From an uncultured Porphyromonadaceae bacterium (lineage in GTDB: Bacteria > Bacteroidota > Bacteroidia > Bacteroidales > Muribaculaceae), in contig CAMWUZ010000126.1 of assembly GCA_947177595.1 (NCBI GenBank), positions 1 to 5,521 of the forward strand: 5,521 bases of DNA, given 5' to 3'. Below are positions 5,468 to 5,521 of this stretch, piece by piece. Within the stretch, counting starts at the first letter, position 1. Each line of letters opens with the position of its first letter. A model generated the notes under the pieces. The model saw nothing but the letters and a program-made list of their open reading frames with translations. It searched no databases and had not been told where the DNA came from. Position numbers and translations under genes: made by a program.

Positions 5468-5481
5468 TGCCAATAATGGCA
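5468..5481. repeat. Perfect short palindromic hairpin at the efp transcription start
   Basis: TGCCAATAATGGCA consists of perfect 5-base arms (TGCCA/TGGCA) with a 4-base centre. It abuts the downstream edge of the predicted efp -7 element, so it covers the likely +1. It may be an operator or a 5' hairpin in the efp leader. It is short enough to be chance. Confidence 0.3.
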
Positions 5482-5512
5482 CAAAAATACAAAATTATCC
5501 ATGATTTACCAA
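5482..5512 (-). promoter_or_regulatory. Promoter of efp
   Basis: On the minus strand TTG (5510-5512), 20 bases, then TATTTTTG (5482-5489) fit the -33/-7 consensus. A second TAnnTTTG, TAATTTTG, lies directly upstream at 5490-5497 but has no TTG at the usual distance within the window. The leader would be about 60 bases, A/T-rich before the ATG. Confidence 0.55.
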
Positions 5513-5521
5513 AACAGAGAA

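Noticed and set aside
4751..5470. Shared 9-mer CGGTTATGC near the starts of the GH84 and efp transcripts (4751-4759 and 5462-5470)
   Set aside because: Repeated 9-mers are expected many times by chance in 5.5 kb, and its distance to the two -7 elements differs.
5268..5492. Minus-strand open frame of 74 codons overlapping the efp start in another frame
   Set aside because: It is a shadow of efp. The EF-P frame is unambiguous and this one runs through its promoter and leader.
1..5521. CRISPR array, insertion sequence, integrase site, tRNA or rRNA
   Set aside because: I saw no spaced direct repeats, transposase reading frame, terminal inverted repeats, tRNA cloverleaf or rRNA sequence on either strand.

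Overview
The window looks like chromosomal DNA of a Bacteroidales bacterium, possibly Muribaculaceae-like (inference). The evidence is a secreted GH84 beta-N-acetylglucosaminidase close to the Bacteroides enzyme, a Bacteroidota-type EF-P, A/T-rich leaders without Shine-Dalgarno sequences, and several matches to the Bacteroidota sigma-ABfr promoter (TTG about 20 bases upstream of TAnnTTTG).

Layout. Positions 1-183 hold the possible 3' end of an unidentified + strand gene, followed by a gene-poor stretch ending in a hairpin terminator (361-410). From about 417 to 852 on the minus strand lies a broken small multidrug resistance (SMR) transporter gene. It has an in-frame TAG, a one-base frameshift in a homopolymer and a lost 3' end, and its 3' side abuts a 49-codon open frame of unknown origin. 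Upstream are an intact HxlR-family regulator (minus, 1022-1378) and a divergent NTF2-like protein gene (plus, 1510-1893). They share a 131-base intergenic region whose two promoters and an inverted repeat have one common axis at position 1434. Downstream of the NTF2-like gene, 1978-2037 encodes what looks like the first 19 residues of a nitroreductase and then stops.

The right half is intact and looks like core genome. A long GH84 gene (minus, 2175-4721) and efp (minus, 4849-5415) each have a clear promoter and a strong intrinsic terminator. The efp terminator U-tract lies inside the GH84 promoter.

How the genes may work together: HxlR probably represses itself and the NTF2-like gene through the symmetric operator. 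That unit may once have continued into a nitroreductase, suggesting an electrophile or redox-stress module that is decaying beside a dead SMR pump. The GH84 enzyme and EF-P are functionally unrelated tandem transcription units. I found no convincing new multi-gene system, CRISPR array, insertion sequence, tRNA or rRNA. The most informative features are the symmetric divergent control region and the gene remnants.
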